From assembly GCA_963971305.1 (NCBI GenBank), contig OZ020313.1, positions 56,802,203-56,866,202 on the forward strand: a stretch of DNA of 64,000 nt, in the 5' to 3' direction. Made by a program: the position numbers and the translations under genes. Of this stretch, positions 44,203 through 54,793 are shown piece after piece (within the stretch, counting starts at the first letter, position 1; each line of letters starts with the position of its first letter). The notes under the pieces are model-generated. The model was not told where the DNA came from. It worked only from the letters and a program-made list of their open reading frames with translations, and searched no databases. This DNA is from Arcuatula senhousia. Its lineage: Eukaryota > Mollusca > Bivalvia > Mytilida > Mytilidae.

Positions 44203-44566
44203 CAAATTAAGTGTAGGCCGGGAATGCCCAGTCACACAAACTATAGTAGTGTTTTGAAGAGACCAACCAGTGCCTGGAAGTGTTTCAAGTGTCATAGGGT
44301 ATAAAGATCAATATTATTGTACATTTATGTAATGTAAGGTTTGTGTATTGAAAAGTTAATAATAACATGTAGGCAGGGAAAGCCCAGTCACATGAACCTT
44401 TTGTTATTGTATTTAACTTAAGCTCAGGGTTATTAAGAAGGTATATCCTAAGTGTAGCCATTAAGTCAGGTTTAATGTACATGTGCATATGTGAATTGTA
44501 TAAGTAGGTACTGCAACATTGTAGCAAGGTCATTTCATTGTAATTCAAACTACTTAAATTTTCACT
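44203..44566 (+). other. Inter-ORF region with paired direct repeats
   Basis: Two 25-base near-repeats, tgtaggccgggaatgcccag and tgtaggcagggaaagcccag (each followed by tcaca), lie at 44,212-44,236 and 44,368-44,392, 156 bases apart. Each can form a small ggg/ccc hairpin. The position between the two ORFs suggests a packaging, dimerisation or translation-restart element (inference). Confidence 0.55.
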
Positions 44567-47500
44567 ATGTCAGTCCCAGGTATTGATGATGATAAGGGTG
44601 CAAGAGAACGTACATTTACTGAAAAGGGACTAGCATATCAAGTAGAACAAAGAACGGTATGTGTTAAGAGGCTCATGACACAATGGCATCATGAAGCTGA
44701 GAAAATGAGTGTAGTCCTTTCAGACTCAGATGACCCTAATGTAATAACACAAAATAGGGATAAACTTACAAATGCAATGAAAGACTTGAGAGACGAATAT
44801 GGTAGGCTCAATTCATTATTGGGTTCAGATCATGAAAGAACAAGTATGGATGAGCGATATGAAACTATAGAAAATGAACATCATAAACTGATAACGAGTG
44901 TATCAGACACTCTCAGAGAGATTAAAAGTGAGTCTAGTGAAAAGTTTTCAAGAGCTCGTTCTAAACAATCCTCAAATCACTCATCTCAGAAGGTATCAGT
45001 TAGAACCACAGGGTCACGAAAGCAAGAACTAGCAGAAAGGGCAGAAGCATTGAAAATCAAACTCAAATATCTAGACATAGAGTCAAAGGCAAAATTAGAG
45101 TATGAGAGAGTAAAGGCCTGTAAAGATCTAGATATAACTCAAGCTACACTAATTGCTCAGGATACATATCTGATAGACGAAACCAAAGAACAGCCAATCA
45201 CTAAGCCAGAGTTACCAACAGCAAACAAGGCTGATTTAGTAAGTGACTATATCGCTACTCATACACAGGAAGAGGAGCTCAATATTAAGCAAGAACCAGA
45301 TGAAAATGTTAAATCTGAACCAAACGTCGAAGTAAATACGTCAAGCTCACTCTTTCCCACAACATCTGTAGCACAAATTCCACAGTCTAGTGTACCAACA
45401 CTTCCATCACAACCAACTACAAGTGTACTTAATACGAAGGCTACAAACCCTCCAAAAGCATCTGCCAATGTATCAAAGGTCAGCTATACAATGACGAATC
45501 CACCACAAAACAAAGCTAAAACGACGAATGTAAAGGCAGAAAATGTAATCAAAGGTGCTTCTAAAAACATGGTTTCATCAGCAGATAATGCTCCAAAAAG
45601 AATGAATCCAGATGCTGATACATTTAGACCTCAATATACCACACCTGTGAGTATTCCTCGCCAACAGCAATACGAATTACCTTCAGTGATGTCTTATCCA
45701 CACATGTATGACACTGATATGCGTAAAAACCAGAGGAAGGATGTCGATGAAAATATGAACACAATAGCTGAAGTATTAGCAAGCCATGTAAGTTTGGGAC
45801 GACTGCCACCACCAGAACCACCAGTTTTCAACGGCGATCCTCTTCTATATCCCGGATGGAAGGCGGCGTTCAACACGTTAATAGAGCAAAGACATATTCC
45901 AAAGGCTGAGCAAATACACTACCTCAAGAAGTACCTCAGCGGACCAGCAAAGGAAGCAGTTGAAAACTTCTTTCTTCTTTCCAGCGACGATGCATACGAT
46001 GAGGCGAAAGGATTGTTGGAAGAACGTTTCGGAGATCCGTTCATCATTGGTAATGCTTTCAGAGATAAGCTCGAACGATGGCCCAAGATTTCATCTCGGG
46101 ACAGTAAAGCACTTCTCAAATTTTCAGACTTCCTGAAGCAATGTCATGCGGCAATGCAATCTTTAGGTACATTGAGCGTATTGGATGATGATCGAGAGAA
46201 CCGGAAGCTGATGGCTAAACTACCTGATTGGTTAGCTAATAGATGGGGCAGGATAGTCTACCAATGGAAGCAAGATTATATGCATTTCCCACCATTTAAG
46301 TGCTTCATGGAGTTCATAAGCAAGGAGGCTAAAATAGCGTCAGACCCGATCATATCTATGAAAGAAAGGGATATTAAATTTGACAGTTCAGCAGCAAAAT
46401 TTTCGAACAGGAATATCAATAGCCGTTCATTTGTCACGGAAACTAAGGAACAGAAGAAACCTGAGCCCAAGTGCGTTTTGTGTGGAAAGGGTCATTATTT
46501 AGACAACTGTAAAACCTTCCTCGAAAAGGAGGTAAGCGATAGAAAGGAGTTTGCAAAAAGTAAAAACCTGTGTTTTGGATGCCTCAAGCCAGGACATCTA
46601 TCAAAGAACTGTAGACGTAGGAAGAAGTGTGAAAAATGCTCAAGGCTTCACCCAACCGTATTTCACGGAGATATTGATTCATCTAAGCCTAAGCCAAAGG
46701 AATCCAACACACCAAGCCCTACTTCGTCAAAGTCAAACAACCAAAACCAACCCTCACACTCGAACATATCGTTTCTCAGCAACAGCAAGGCCCACAACAA
46801 GAACAGCATGGTACTTCCTGTATATTTATCACATTGCGATAGTCCAACTAACGAAAAACTTGTATACGCCATGTTGGATACACAGTCAGACACAAGTTTC
46901 ATACTGGATGACACTTGCAAATATCTAGGACTATCCGGAACTCCAGTGTCGCTGAAACTTTCTACGATGTTGGCAGAAGATAAGATCATACCGAGCACAA
47001 GATTTAAAGGCTTGATGGTCCGTGGACATGATAGTGACGTAAGAATTTCGCTCCCAGAGACTTATTCTAGAAATATAATTCCAGCTAACAGAAACCACAT
47101 TCCGACACCTAGTATTGCGAAAACATGGACACACCTTTCCGTCATAGCTGACAAGTTATTACCACTAATGGATTGCGAAATAGGTCTCTTAATAGGATAC
47201 AACTGCCCTAGAGCATTGATGCCACGTGAGGTTATTCCACCCGACGACGATGGTCCATTCGCCCAGAAAACCGACTTAGGATGGGGAATTGTGGGAATAG
47301 TAGATAACAATCCGGAGTGTGAAGATGATCACATTGGAATCAGTCACAGAACTTTAGTCTGCGAAGTTCCAACTGAGCTAGTAACACCCGCCTGGAAAAG
47401 TTGTGATCAACCTAGTATTGAAAGTGTGTCGTTTGCGTTTAAAACCAAGATCAAAATAGATCCAGTTCAAATCTCAAGGATGCTTGAACTAGATTTCAAC

Positions 47501-50500
47501 GAAAGCACTGCTGGAGAGGAATCAGTTATGATGTCACAGGAAGACAAACGTTTCATTAATCTAGTTGGAGATGGTATTAGAAAGGACCCTAATAACGGCC
47601 ATTACAGCATGCCTTTACCATTTAAAGGAGAACCACCACATCTTCCAGATAATAAATTTGTCGCTCTCAAAAGACTTCAGAACCTTACTAAGAGATTCAA
47701 AACAGACCAAAGATACTACGAGATGTACAAGGACTTCATTGCGAACTTGGTCAAACATGGTCATGCAGAGATTGTACCTGAAACAGAAGCATCAGATGAC
47801 GTAGATTCGAAGTGGTACATACCACACCACGGAGTCTTTCACCCTAGAAAACCAGATAAATTGCGTGTAGTGTTTGATTGTAGTGCGAAATTCCAGGGAG
47901 AAAGTCTAAATGATCATCTACTTCAAGGACCTGACCTAACAAATACTCTAATTGGAGTTCTTTGTCGTTTTCGAAAGGGAAGAATTGCCTTTACCTGCGA
48001 TATCGAACAGATGTTCCATCAGTTTATGGTACACCCAAATCATCGAGATTATTTGCGCTTCCTTTGGTGGAAGAACGACGAGATGTCAGAAGTTGTCGTC
48101 TATCGAATGTGTGTACATCTGTTTGGAGCCACATCATCCCCTGGATGTGCTAATTTCGGACTCAAGAAAATAGCTTCAGACAATGAAACAAAACTAGGAC
48201 AAGACTTAGCAGATTTCTTGCGAAAGGACTTCTATGTAGACGATGGGTTAAAGTCCGTTGAGTCAGTTGAAGAAGCTGTGCATATGATTCAAGGAAGTCA
48301 AACCATGTGCAAAAATGGTGGAGTGCGACTGCACAAAATAAGTAGTAATTCAAAGGACGTATTGAGTGCGATCCCAGACGAAGATAGAGCTAAGGGACTG
48401 AAAGACAAAGATATTTTCGACAACACTTTACCAATCGAACATACTCTAGGAGTTCAGTGGAACATTCAATCTGATACTTTCCAGTTTAAAATAACTCTAG
48501 ATGATAAACCGCTAACACGTCGAGGAATTTTATCCACCGTTAGCTCCGTGTATGATCCCTTGGGTTTTATATCGCCAGTGGTTTTAGTTGGAAAGCAGAT
48601 CTTACAACAAACTTGCGGAGAAAACGTCGATTGGGATGATCCCATACCAGAGGAGTTGCATATGAGATGGGATAAATGGAGAAGAGATCTTAAGAACTTA
48701 ATCGATCTTCAGGTACAACGTTGCATTATACCAAGTGAGTTCGGCACCGTAAATATTCGGGAATTTCATCACTTCTCAGACGCCAGCTCAGTAGGATATG
48801 GACAATGCTCTTATTTGAGATCAATTGATGCCTCTGGACGAATTTATTGCTCTCTGCTAATGGGGAAGTCACGAGTTGCACCAAGGAAAGCTCTAACAAT
48901 ACCTCGATTGGAACTCACAGCAGCAGTAGTTTCTGTAAAGACTCATGCACTATTGAAAAGGGAGTTTGAGTTTAACGATGCGATCCATTACTTTTGGACC
49001 GATAGCTCAGTGGTCTTAGGCTATATTGCGAACGAGGCAAAACGTTTCCATGTATTCGTCGGGAATCGTGTCCAACAAATCAGAGATCAAACCATTCCAT
49101 CACAGTGGCGGCATGTAGCAACAAAGGACAATCCCGCTGATATAGCTTCAAGAGGAGCAACGGCCACGGAATTGATCAACTCCAACTGGATAACTGGACC
49201 CAGTTTTCTGTGGAATCCGGAATTACCGTCTACTGACGATGGTATTGACATTCCGAGTATTGTTGACCTGAAGGATGACCCTGAAGTCAAAAAGGTTCAG
49301 GCGTTTGCATGTAGTATGGAAAGCCAAAATTCAAAATTACTTGAACGTTTGGAATATTATTCTAGTTGGGATACTGCGAAAAGAGCTATTGCGAACTGTC
49401 TGTTCTTTAAACAGCTTTTAAAGAACCGTGTAGTAAGAAAGAATGACATAACGTCTGATTACTCAGCAAGAACCACGGCTAGAACAATAACCGTTGAAGA
49501 CCTGCAACAGGCAGAAATCGAAATCATACGATTAGTACAAGATGCTAACTTTCAGAAGGACATTGACAAATTGAAGCGAAATATTGATATAAGCAACGAA
49601 TCACCACTGTATCGCTTAGATCCTTTTTTGGACGGAAACGGTCTTGTTCGGGTAGGCGGCAGGAATCAGCAATCACTTGATGCTGTCGAAGTAAAACACC
49701 CTGTAATCCTGCCACGGAAGGGTCATGTGACAGAACTGTTAGTACGACACTTTCATGAGAAAGTGCAACACCAAGGTCGAGGGATTACAACCAATGAGCT
49801 GCGAAGCAACGGTTTCTGGATTATAGGATGCAGTTCAGCTGTCTCGAATGCAATCTATTATTGCCTCACATGTCGAAAGCTTCGTGGATGTTCTCAAAAC
49901 CAGAAGATGTCTGATCTCCCGACAGATCGAGTAGACCCCGCACCACCGTTCACCTATTGTGGTGTAGATTATTTTGGACCCTTTACTGTGAAGGAAGGTC
50001 GGAAAGAATTAAAACGGTATGGAGTCGTATTCACCTGTTTTTCAAGCAGAGCTGTCCACCTAGAGATTGCGAATTCACTTGATACGGACTCTTTCATAAA
50101 TGCTTTGAGACGATTCATATGTATGCGTGGACCAATTCGTCAGATGAGATCAGATAGAGGCACGAATTTCATTGGAGCTAAAAATGAGCTAGATCGAGCT
50201 GTTGCCGAAATGGACGATGAAAGAGTGGTTGAATTTTTGAAGAATGAGGGCTGTGATTACTTCAATTTGAAAACAAACGTGCCACATGCCAGCCATATGG
50301 GCGGTGTATGGGAAAGACAGATAAGAACTGTTCGGAGTATATTGACAACATTACTGTGTAACTTTGGCAGGCAATTAGATGATGAAGCCCTTCGTACTTT
50401 CATTTGCGAAGTCACCGCTATAGTGAACTCTCGTCCTCTTACTGTGGAAAATGTGAATGATCCGCACTCATCTGCTTTGACGCCAAATCACCTGCTAACA

Positions 50501-50920
50501 ATGAAACCAAAAATAATATTACCGCCTCCAGGAAAGTTCATAAAACCGGACTTATATGTTCGACGGCGATGGCGACGAATCCAATACTTGGCGAACGAAT
50601 TCTGGTTTAGATGGCGCCGAGAATACCTGAACAATCTTCAGTCGAGAGACAAATGGACAAAGAAGCGCCGAAATCTTAGGATTGGCGATATAGTGATGAT
50701 AGTAGATGAAAACATGTCTAGGAACCTGTGGAAACTAGGCAGAGTTGTGCAAGCTCAAACAGACGATGATGGTCTTGTCAGGAAAGTTAGGATTGTTGTT
50801 GGAACGTCAGATCTTGATGCTAAAGGAGTTCGAAAGTCAAAATTGTCTGAGCTCGATCGTCCAATTCAGAAATTGATCCTTCTACAGGAGACCGGGGAAG
50901 TCCCCGACGAGGAGCCATGA
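44567..50920 (+). CDS. BEL/Pao gag-pol polyprotein
   Basis: 2,117 residues, uninterrupted. Residues 1-230 are helical and charged. ~412-570 is the BEL-type gag core (PPVFNGDPLLYPGWK, DUF1759-like). CCHC-type knuckles start at C636 (CVLCGKGHYLDNC) and ~671 (CFGCLKPGHLSKNC). The retropepsin-like protease has D771-T772-Q773, where D-T/S-G is usual. The RT spans ~1,090-1,230 with YVDD at 1,223-1,226. RNase H follows (SDASSVGYG near 1,405; FWTDSS). The integrase has an HHCC-like zinc site (~1,728-1,770) and the triad D1801, D1863, E1916. A C-terminal DUF5641-like region (~1,995-2,090) closes it. Everything needed for mobility except an envelope appears intact. Minus-strand and other-frame ORFs within it are shadows. 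Confidence 0.97.
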   Translation: MSVPGIDDDKGARERTFTEKGLAYQVEQRTVCVKRLMTQWHHEAEKMSVVLSDSDDPNVITQNRDKLTNAMKDLRDEYGRLNSLLGSDHERTSMDERYETIENEHHKLITSVSDTLREIKSESSEKFSRARSKQSSNHSSQKVSVRTTGSRKQELAERAEALKIKLKYLDIESKAKLEYERVKACKDLDITQATLIAQDTYLIDETKEQPITKPELPTANKADLVSDYIATHTQEEELNIKQEPDENVKSEPNVEVNTSSSLFPTTSVAQIPQSSVPTLPSQPTTSVLNTKATNPPKASANVSKVSYTMTNPPQNKAKTTNVKAENVIKGASKNMVSSADNAPKRMNPDADTFRPQYTTPVSIPRQQQYELPSVMSYPHMYDTDMRKNQRKDVDENMNTIAEVLASHVSLGRLPPPEPPVFNGDPLLYPGWKAAFNTLIEQRHIPKAEQIHYLKKYLSGPAKEAVENFFLLSSDDAYDEAKGLLEERFGDPFIIGNAFRDKLERWPKISSRDSKALLKFSDFLKQCHAAMQSLGTLSVLDDDRENRKLMAKLPDWLANRWGRIVYQWKQDYMHFPPFKCFMEFISKEAKIASDPIISMKERDIKFDSSAAKFSNRNINSRSFVTETKEQKKPEPKCVLCGKGHYLDNCKTFLEKEVSDRKEFAKSKNLCFGCLKPGHLSKNCRRRKKCEKCSRLHPTVFHGDIDSSKPKPKESNTPSPTSSKSNNQNQPSHSNISFLSNSKAHNKNSMVLPVYLSHCDSPTNEKLVYAMLDTQSDTSFILDDTCKYLGLSGTPVSLKLSTMLAEDKIIPSTRFKGLMVRGHDSDVRISLPETYSRNIIPANRNHIPTPSIAKTWTHLSVIADKLLPLMDCEIGLLIGYNCPRALMPREVIPPDDDGPFAQKTDLGWGIVGIVDNNPECEDDHIGISHRTLVCEVPTELVTPAWKSCDQPSIESVSFAFKTKIKIDPVQISRMLELDFNESTAGEESVMMSQEDKRFINLVGDGIRKDPNNGHYSMPLPFKGEPPHLPDNKFVALKRLQNLTKRFKTDQRYYEMYKDFIANLVKHGHAEIVPETEASDDVDSKWYIPHHGVFHPRKPDKLRVVFDCSAKFQGESLNDHLLQGPDLTNTLIGVLCRFRKGRIAFTCDIEQMFHQFMVHPNHRDYLRFLWWKNDEMSEVVVYRMCVHLFGATSSPGCANFGLKKIASDNETKLGQDLADFLRKDFYVDDGLKSVESVEEAVHMIQGSQTMCKNGGVRLHKISSNSKDVLSAIPDEDRAKGLKDKDIFDNTLPIEHTLGVQWNIQSDTFQFKITLDDKPLTRRGILSTVSSVYDPLGFISPVVLVGKQILQQTCGENVDWDDPIPEELHMRWDKWRRDLKNLIDLQVQRCIIPSEFGTVNIREFHHFSDASSVGYGQCSYLRSIDASGRIYCSLLMGKSRVAPRKALTIPRLELTAAVVSVKTHALLKREFEFNDAIHYFWTDSSVVLGYIANEAKRFHVFVGNRVQQIRDQTIPSQWRHVATKDNPADIASRGATATELINSNWITGPSFLWNPELPSTDDGIDIPSIVDLKDDPEVKKVQAFACSMESQNSKLLERLEYYSSWDTAKRAIANCLFFKQLLKNRVVRKNDITSDYSARTTARTITVEDLQQAEIEIIRLVQDANFQKDIDKLKRNIDISNESPLYRLDPFLDGNGLVRVGGRNQQSLDAVEVKHPVILPRKGHVTELLVRHFHEKVQHQGRGITTNELRSNGFWIIGCSSAVSNAIYYCLTCRKLRGCSQNQKMSDLPTDRVDPAPPFTYCGVDYFGPFTVKEGRKELKRYGVVFTCFSSRAVHLEIANSLDTDSFINALRRFICMRGPIRQMRSDRGTNFIGAKNELDRAVAEMDDERVVEFLKNEGCDYFNLKTNVPHASHMGGVWERQIRTVRSILTTLLCNFGRQLDDEALRTFICEVTAIVNSRPLTVENVNDPHSSALTPNHLLTMKPKIILPPPGKFIKPDLYVRRRWRRIQYLANEFWFRWRREYLNNLQSRDKWTKKRRNLRIGDIVMIVDENMSRNLWKLGRVVQAQTDDDGLVRKVRIVVGTSDLDAKGVRKSKLSELDRPIQKLILLQETGEVPDEEP

Positions 50921-51114
50921 ACTGAGTACGTTCCCTTGATTACCATTTTGTTTTGTTTTTTGAGATTATATCTATGTATTGTGTATCTATGGGTATTTTT
51001 GAATTGACATATTGTAATTATGTATTTTTGATCTTGAATATGCAACTATTGTATTTTTATATGCGTTGTTTATTTGTCATTTTAGAAAATTGTTATTACA
51101 ATTTTGGGGAGCCA

Positions 51115-52050
51115 TGTAAAGGTAGACATTATGTTTTAAACTTTTGTAATTTTATTTTCCGGAATTTTTGTTCATTTCCGGGATCGATCTATATTTAGTC
51201 ACTCCTTGAATTGCGCCAGAAAATTATGCAGCAACAAAATATTGTTTGTTACAACTTATTGCGATAAATAGGCCCAAAGCGGTATGTATTCTTAGTATTT
51301 TTATGTCAATAGTATTTTTGTACATCGATGCGATCATTTTCAATCTTCGTTTGGTTATATTTAAGGATTTAACTTGTAATTTTACAGTGCAAACAGGTGA
51401 ATTTTGTATGTTGTTTATTTCATTGACAATTCGATATTTAAATGCTTCTTATTGTTCCTTTATGATTAATTGATACATTCCTAGCTTGAATATTTTATAT
51501 TTTACTATTTCAAAACTTATTTTGCAACTTTGTACACATTTTGATCATCTTTCAATCGTGTTACTATTTTTAAACATACACGTAAAGGGCGATAATTATA
51601 ATTGTAAATCATCAAGAGGCTCCTGGTTGTTTTTTGATATATTGTTCCAAATGAAACTTTTGATATTTAGTGAATGATTAGATGTTTTAATGCTTGAATT
51701 TGATGTTTGCTTATAATATTCATTGATGTTTATGTGTATAAATATGTTTGCGAATTTATTAAAGTCAAATGTTAGGTTTATATTGCCAAATTATGTCTAT
51801 GTGAATTCATGCGAAACTTATGTACGTTTTTCTTTTATTTACAGTTTTGACGTAGATGTTAACGTAGATGTTAGTAGATGCGATGTTACATTGATGTATG
51901 TGTTTACCAATATGGATTAACGTAGATTTGCGTGCGAACATTGATGTACAACTGTATAAGAACTTAACCAATAAAACATCTTCAGTGCTACCTTTGGGTT
52001 TATTACTACTTATATGCGCCTCCCACGGTGGTTCCACCACTGCCGTGATA
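51115..52050 (+). repeat. 3' LTR of the BEL/Pao element
   Basis: 936 bp, same ends and apparently the same sequence as the 5'LTR throughout. Its right end is 31 bp from the host exon at 52,082. Confidence 0.95.
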
Positions 52051-52081
52051 TAGATTGTATTAGGTATAAATCAGTGTTTAC

Positions 52082-52275
52082 CAGTTAACACTAAGTCTTG
52101 TCTTTGCTTTGAGATTTCCATTGGTTTTCAGAGCAAACAAGGTGCCAATGTCTGGTATCTCAGGGTCTGTAGAATAAAATCGAGCCACAGATCTGTCCAA
52201 TACATCCTTGTTCTCTGTATACAGGGAAACCAGATCTTCAAATGTTATGGACTTGAAATTTGTATCTTTCTTGCT
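52082..52275 (-). CDS. Unidentified host gene, upstream exon seen in this window
   Basis: Acceptor gtatttccttttcag precedes 52,275 and donor gtaaacac follows 52,082 on the minus strand. 194 bases encode SKKDTNFKSITFEDLVSLYT, ENKDVLDRSVARFYSTDPEI, PDIGTLFALKTNGNLKAKTR, LSVN plus two bases of a Trp codon completed by the exon at 40,997. The frame starts in phase 0, so earlier exons must exist at higher coordinates, but none was convincingly found before 64,000. The donor lies 26 bp from the BEL target duplication. Function unknown. Confidence 0.85.
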
Positions 52276-52285
52276 CTGAAAAGGA

Positions 52286-53460
52286 AATACAAATATAAGT
52301 CATGTAAGTAATATAAGTCATGTAACTAACAAATATAAGTCACGTAAGTAACAAATATGAGTCATGTAAGAAGCAAATATAAGTCATGTAAGAAGCAAAT
52401 ATAAGTCATGTAAGAAGCAAATATAAGTCATGTATGAAGCAAATATGAGTCATGTATGAAGCAAATATAAGCCATGTAAGTAACAAACATAAGTCATGTA
52501 TGAAGCAAATATAAGTCATGTAAGAAGCAAATATAAGTCATGTAAGTAACAAATATAAGTCATGTATGAAGCAAATATAAGTCATGTAAGAAGCAAATAT
52601 AAGTCATGTAAGTAACAGATAAAGGTAATAACAAAACTACCGAACTTGAATGATCAATCTCATAGTCCAGAGAAAATGACAAAAACGAATCAGTCATACC
52701 GGAGAATTGGTGGATCGCAATGGTCCTGACTTGGTACAAGCATTTCAAACGAAATGGTGGGTTAAACCAGGTTTTATGGCGCCAAACCTCCCTCTTTCAT
52801 TGCGATCTTAGGATCCGGTAATGACCACAGAACACAACACAGTTTTGAGACACAATAGGGATATTGAGGTGATCATCTCAGTACAGCAGACCAGTCAAAC
52901 ACTAATTAAAACAATTAACTATCATATCTTTTAACTCAGTTTTGAACTTTTCTACTAGTGGCTGATAACGAAGAAAGAATTTTTTTAGGGATCGTATGAG
53001 ACGTATTTTCTGATAGCCCTGCTCCAAAAGTCGGTCACGAAGAAATCGGTGTCTGATAAAAAAATCTGTGAAATGTGTGCAAGCTCTGGCATATCAAATA
53101 AGTTGTGAAATATAAACACCGTATGCAGGAGAAGTAGGTATTTTGCTCTGTAAATTAGGAAGTTTAATAATTTGAAAATTAAAATCGTCTCGTTTATCGT
53201 AATTTTTTGTACTGAGATGACCACCTGGGTCAAATTCGAGGTGCAAATCCAAGAAAGACGTGAAACAATTAGATTCGGTGGTCTCTTTAATCTCAAATTC
53301 CGGAGGATATATTGAAGAAATCCAACTACCAAATGAAGTGTTATATGAGTCATGTAAGAAGCAAATATAAGTCATGTAAGTAGAAATATAAGTCATGTAA
53401 AAAGCAAATATTAGTCATGTAAATAACAAATATAAGTCATGTAAGAATCAAATATATATT
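52286..53460 (+). repeat. 22-bp minisatellite split by an RT pseudogene
   Basis: A unit of the form aagtcatgtaagaagcaaatat (period 22; variants with aagtaac or atgaagc) repeats about 15 times from 52,286 to 52,620 and again at 53,340-53,450. The gap is filled by the retroelement tail at 52,620-53,340. Short minus-strand frames are by-products of the repeat. Confidence 0.85.
52620..53340 (-). pseudogene. RT C-terminus and 3'UTR, best-preserved copy of the dispersed family
   Basis: On the minus strand: IYPPEFEIKETTESN, SFLDLHLEFDPGGHLSTKNY, DKRDDFNFQIIKLPN, SPAYGVYISQLI, then a TGA where Arg is expected. It continues YARACTHFTDFFIRHRFLRD, RLLEQGYQKIRLIRSLKKFF and LRYQPLVEKFK, followed by the 3'UTR ending near 52,620. 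It is 5'-truncated, with at least one stop. The block order belongs to a widespread animal RT family, probably Penelope-like; the assignment is tentative. Confidence 0.75.
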
Positions 53461-54793
53461 TTTTAAAAAGGTTTGCGAGCACCTCCATATCTCAAGAACT
53501 ATAGGTCCTAGGTTGATGAAACTTTGTATGCATATGCCCCAGTAGTAGTTTAGCACAGATACATCCTCATCTTTTGACCTTGACCTTGATTTTCCGGTTG
53601 AATGACTTTTATTATTTTTATTGCATATATTTGCAATGTTTAAGTTCTATAAACATCTTTTGATCTCAGAAACTGAAAATCCATGTAAATTCAAAATATA
53701 GTGGAAGTAAGAAAGAATGTTTGTTTCAGGCGAGACATACTTTAGTGTTAACTCTTGTATGATACTGATTACCCCTTTGGTACACCTTTGCTTCTTTCAC
53801 AAAACGGTTACAGATATCAAAATTCTAGGAGCTGTAAAATTAGTTAGCACCTCAAGATCTACCTACCATGAAATTTTAAAGAAAATCCAACAACCCATGT
53901 AGGAGTAATTGCCCTTTTTGTGGATTTTCTGCAAATTTTGCACCTGTTTAGCTCAATATCTTGAAAACATATGCAAGATATTTGAGAATTTTAAATTGCA
54001 TATTGTTAAGCACATCAATATCTACAAAATATCCAATGAGGTCAATGTTGAAGGACCTTTCCTTTTAGGAGTTATTGCCCTTAGAACATCAAAATTGAGC
54101 ATTTTCACAGCATTTCCTCATTACATTGAAATGTTAACTCCTCTGACACTATAAGTCCAATTGGAACCAATTTGTATAGTTGTTTATTAGCATTAGCTGT
54201 ATAGAACTGATATCGGGATTTTTGATTGGTTGTAAAACATGGCTGCTGTTGCTAAAAATAGAACAATGGGGTTAACTGCATTTTTTTGCTAATACATCAG
54301 AGAGGGTAACATATTTTTACATTCTGATTGAAGTGATCAAAACATCATAATCACCCAGCCCTGAAATTTTGAAGAAGATCCAACAACCCATGAAGGAGTA
54401 ATTGCCCTTTTATTTTAATTTTTTATGAATTTTGCACTTATAAAAATGTTTTCAGCTCTATATCTTAAAATCTATATGAGATATTTAAGAAATATAAACT
54501 GCATATTGTAAAGCACATTATGATCTATAAATAAGACATTAAGTCAAGATTGTAATACTGCTCATTCTAGGGGTTATTCCTCTTAGAATATTTAAGAAAA
54601 AAAAATTATCATAAGGTTTCAATTGCTAAAATACTACTCTGTACAATCGTTACTACATTAAGGTAAACCATATTGTCAGTTGACCCCCTGATTAACCTTA
54701 TGACCCTTTCAATGTCAAATAGGTTTTGCCTACTAACTTTTACTTCAGGCACATATGTCAGGTGACCGATTCAGACTCCTGTGAGTCTCTTGT
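53460..54793 (+). repeat. 1.3-kb dispersed element with an internal ~490-bp duplication
   Basis: Starts with ggtttgcgagcacctccata and ends with a small hairpin, gactcctgtgagtc, followed by tcttgt. Inside, atccaacaacccatg followed by gagtaattgccctttt occurs at about 53,885 and 54,380, beginning two parallel copies. The 81-codon frame at 53,909-54,154 has no motif. It is probably nonautonomous. Confidence 0.6.

Larger units (their letters stand above)
42498..52050 (+). mobile_element. Complete BEL/Pao LTR retrotransposon
   Basis: 9,553 bp with two 936-bp LTRs, both starting tgtaaaggtagac and ending tgccgtgata. A 5-bp target duplication tagat lies at 42,493-42,497 and 52,051-52,055. Order: 5'LTR, an SGNH-like ORF (43,501-44,202), a 364-bp gap, the gag-pol ORF (44,567-50,920), a short purine-rich stretch (ggggag, just before 51,115), 3'LTR. 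Both ORFs are open throughout and I saw no difference between the LTRs, so insertion looks very recent. A canonical TGG-start tRNA primer site is not evident right after the 5'LTR. The element lies antisense to the host gene, in its intron. Confidence 0.97.

Noticed and set aside
43190..49290. Minus-strand and alternative-frame ORFs across the BEL element
   Set aside because: They are shadows of the long gag-pol frame.
53909..54154. 81-codon plus-strand ORF
   Set aside because: It sits in an internally duplicated dispersed repeat; the second repeat copy does not keep the frame.
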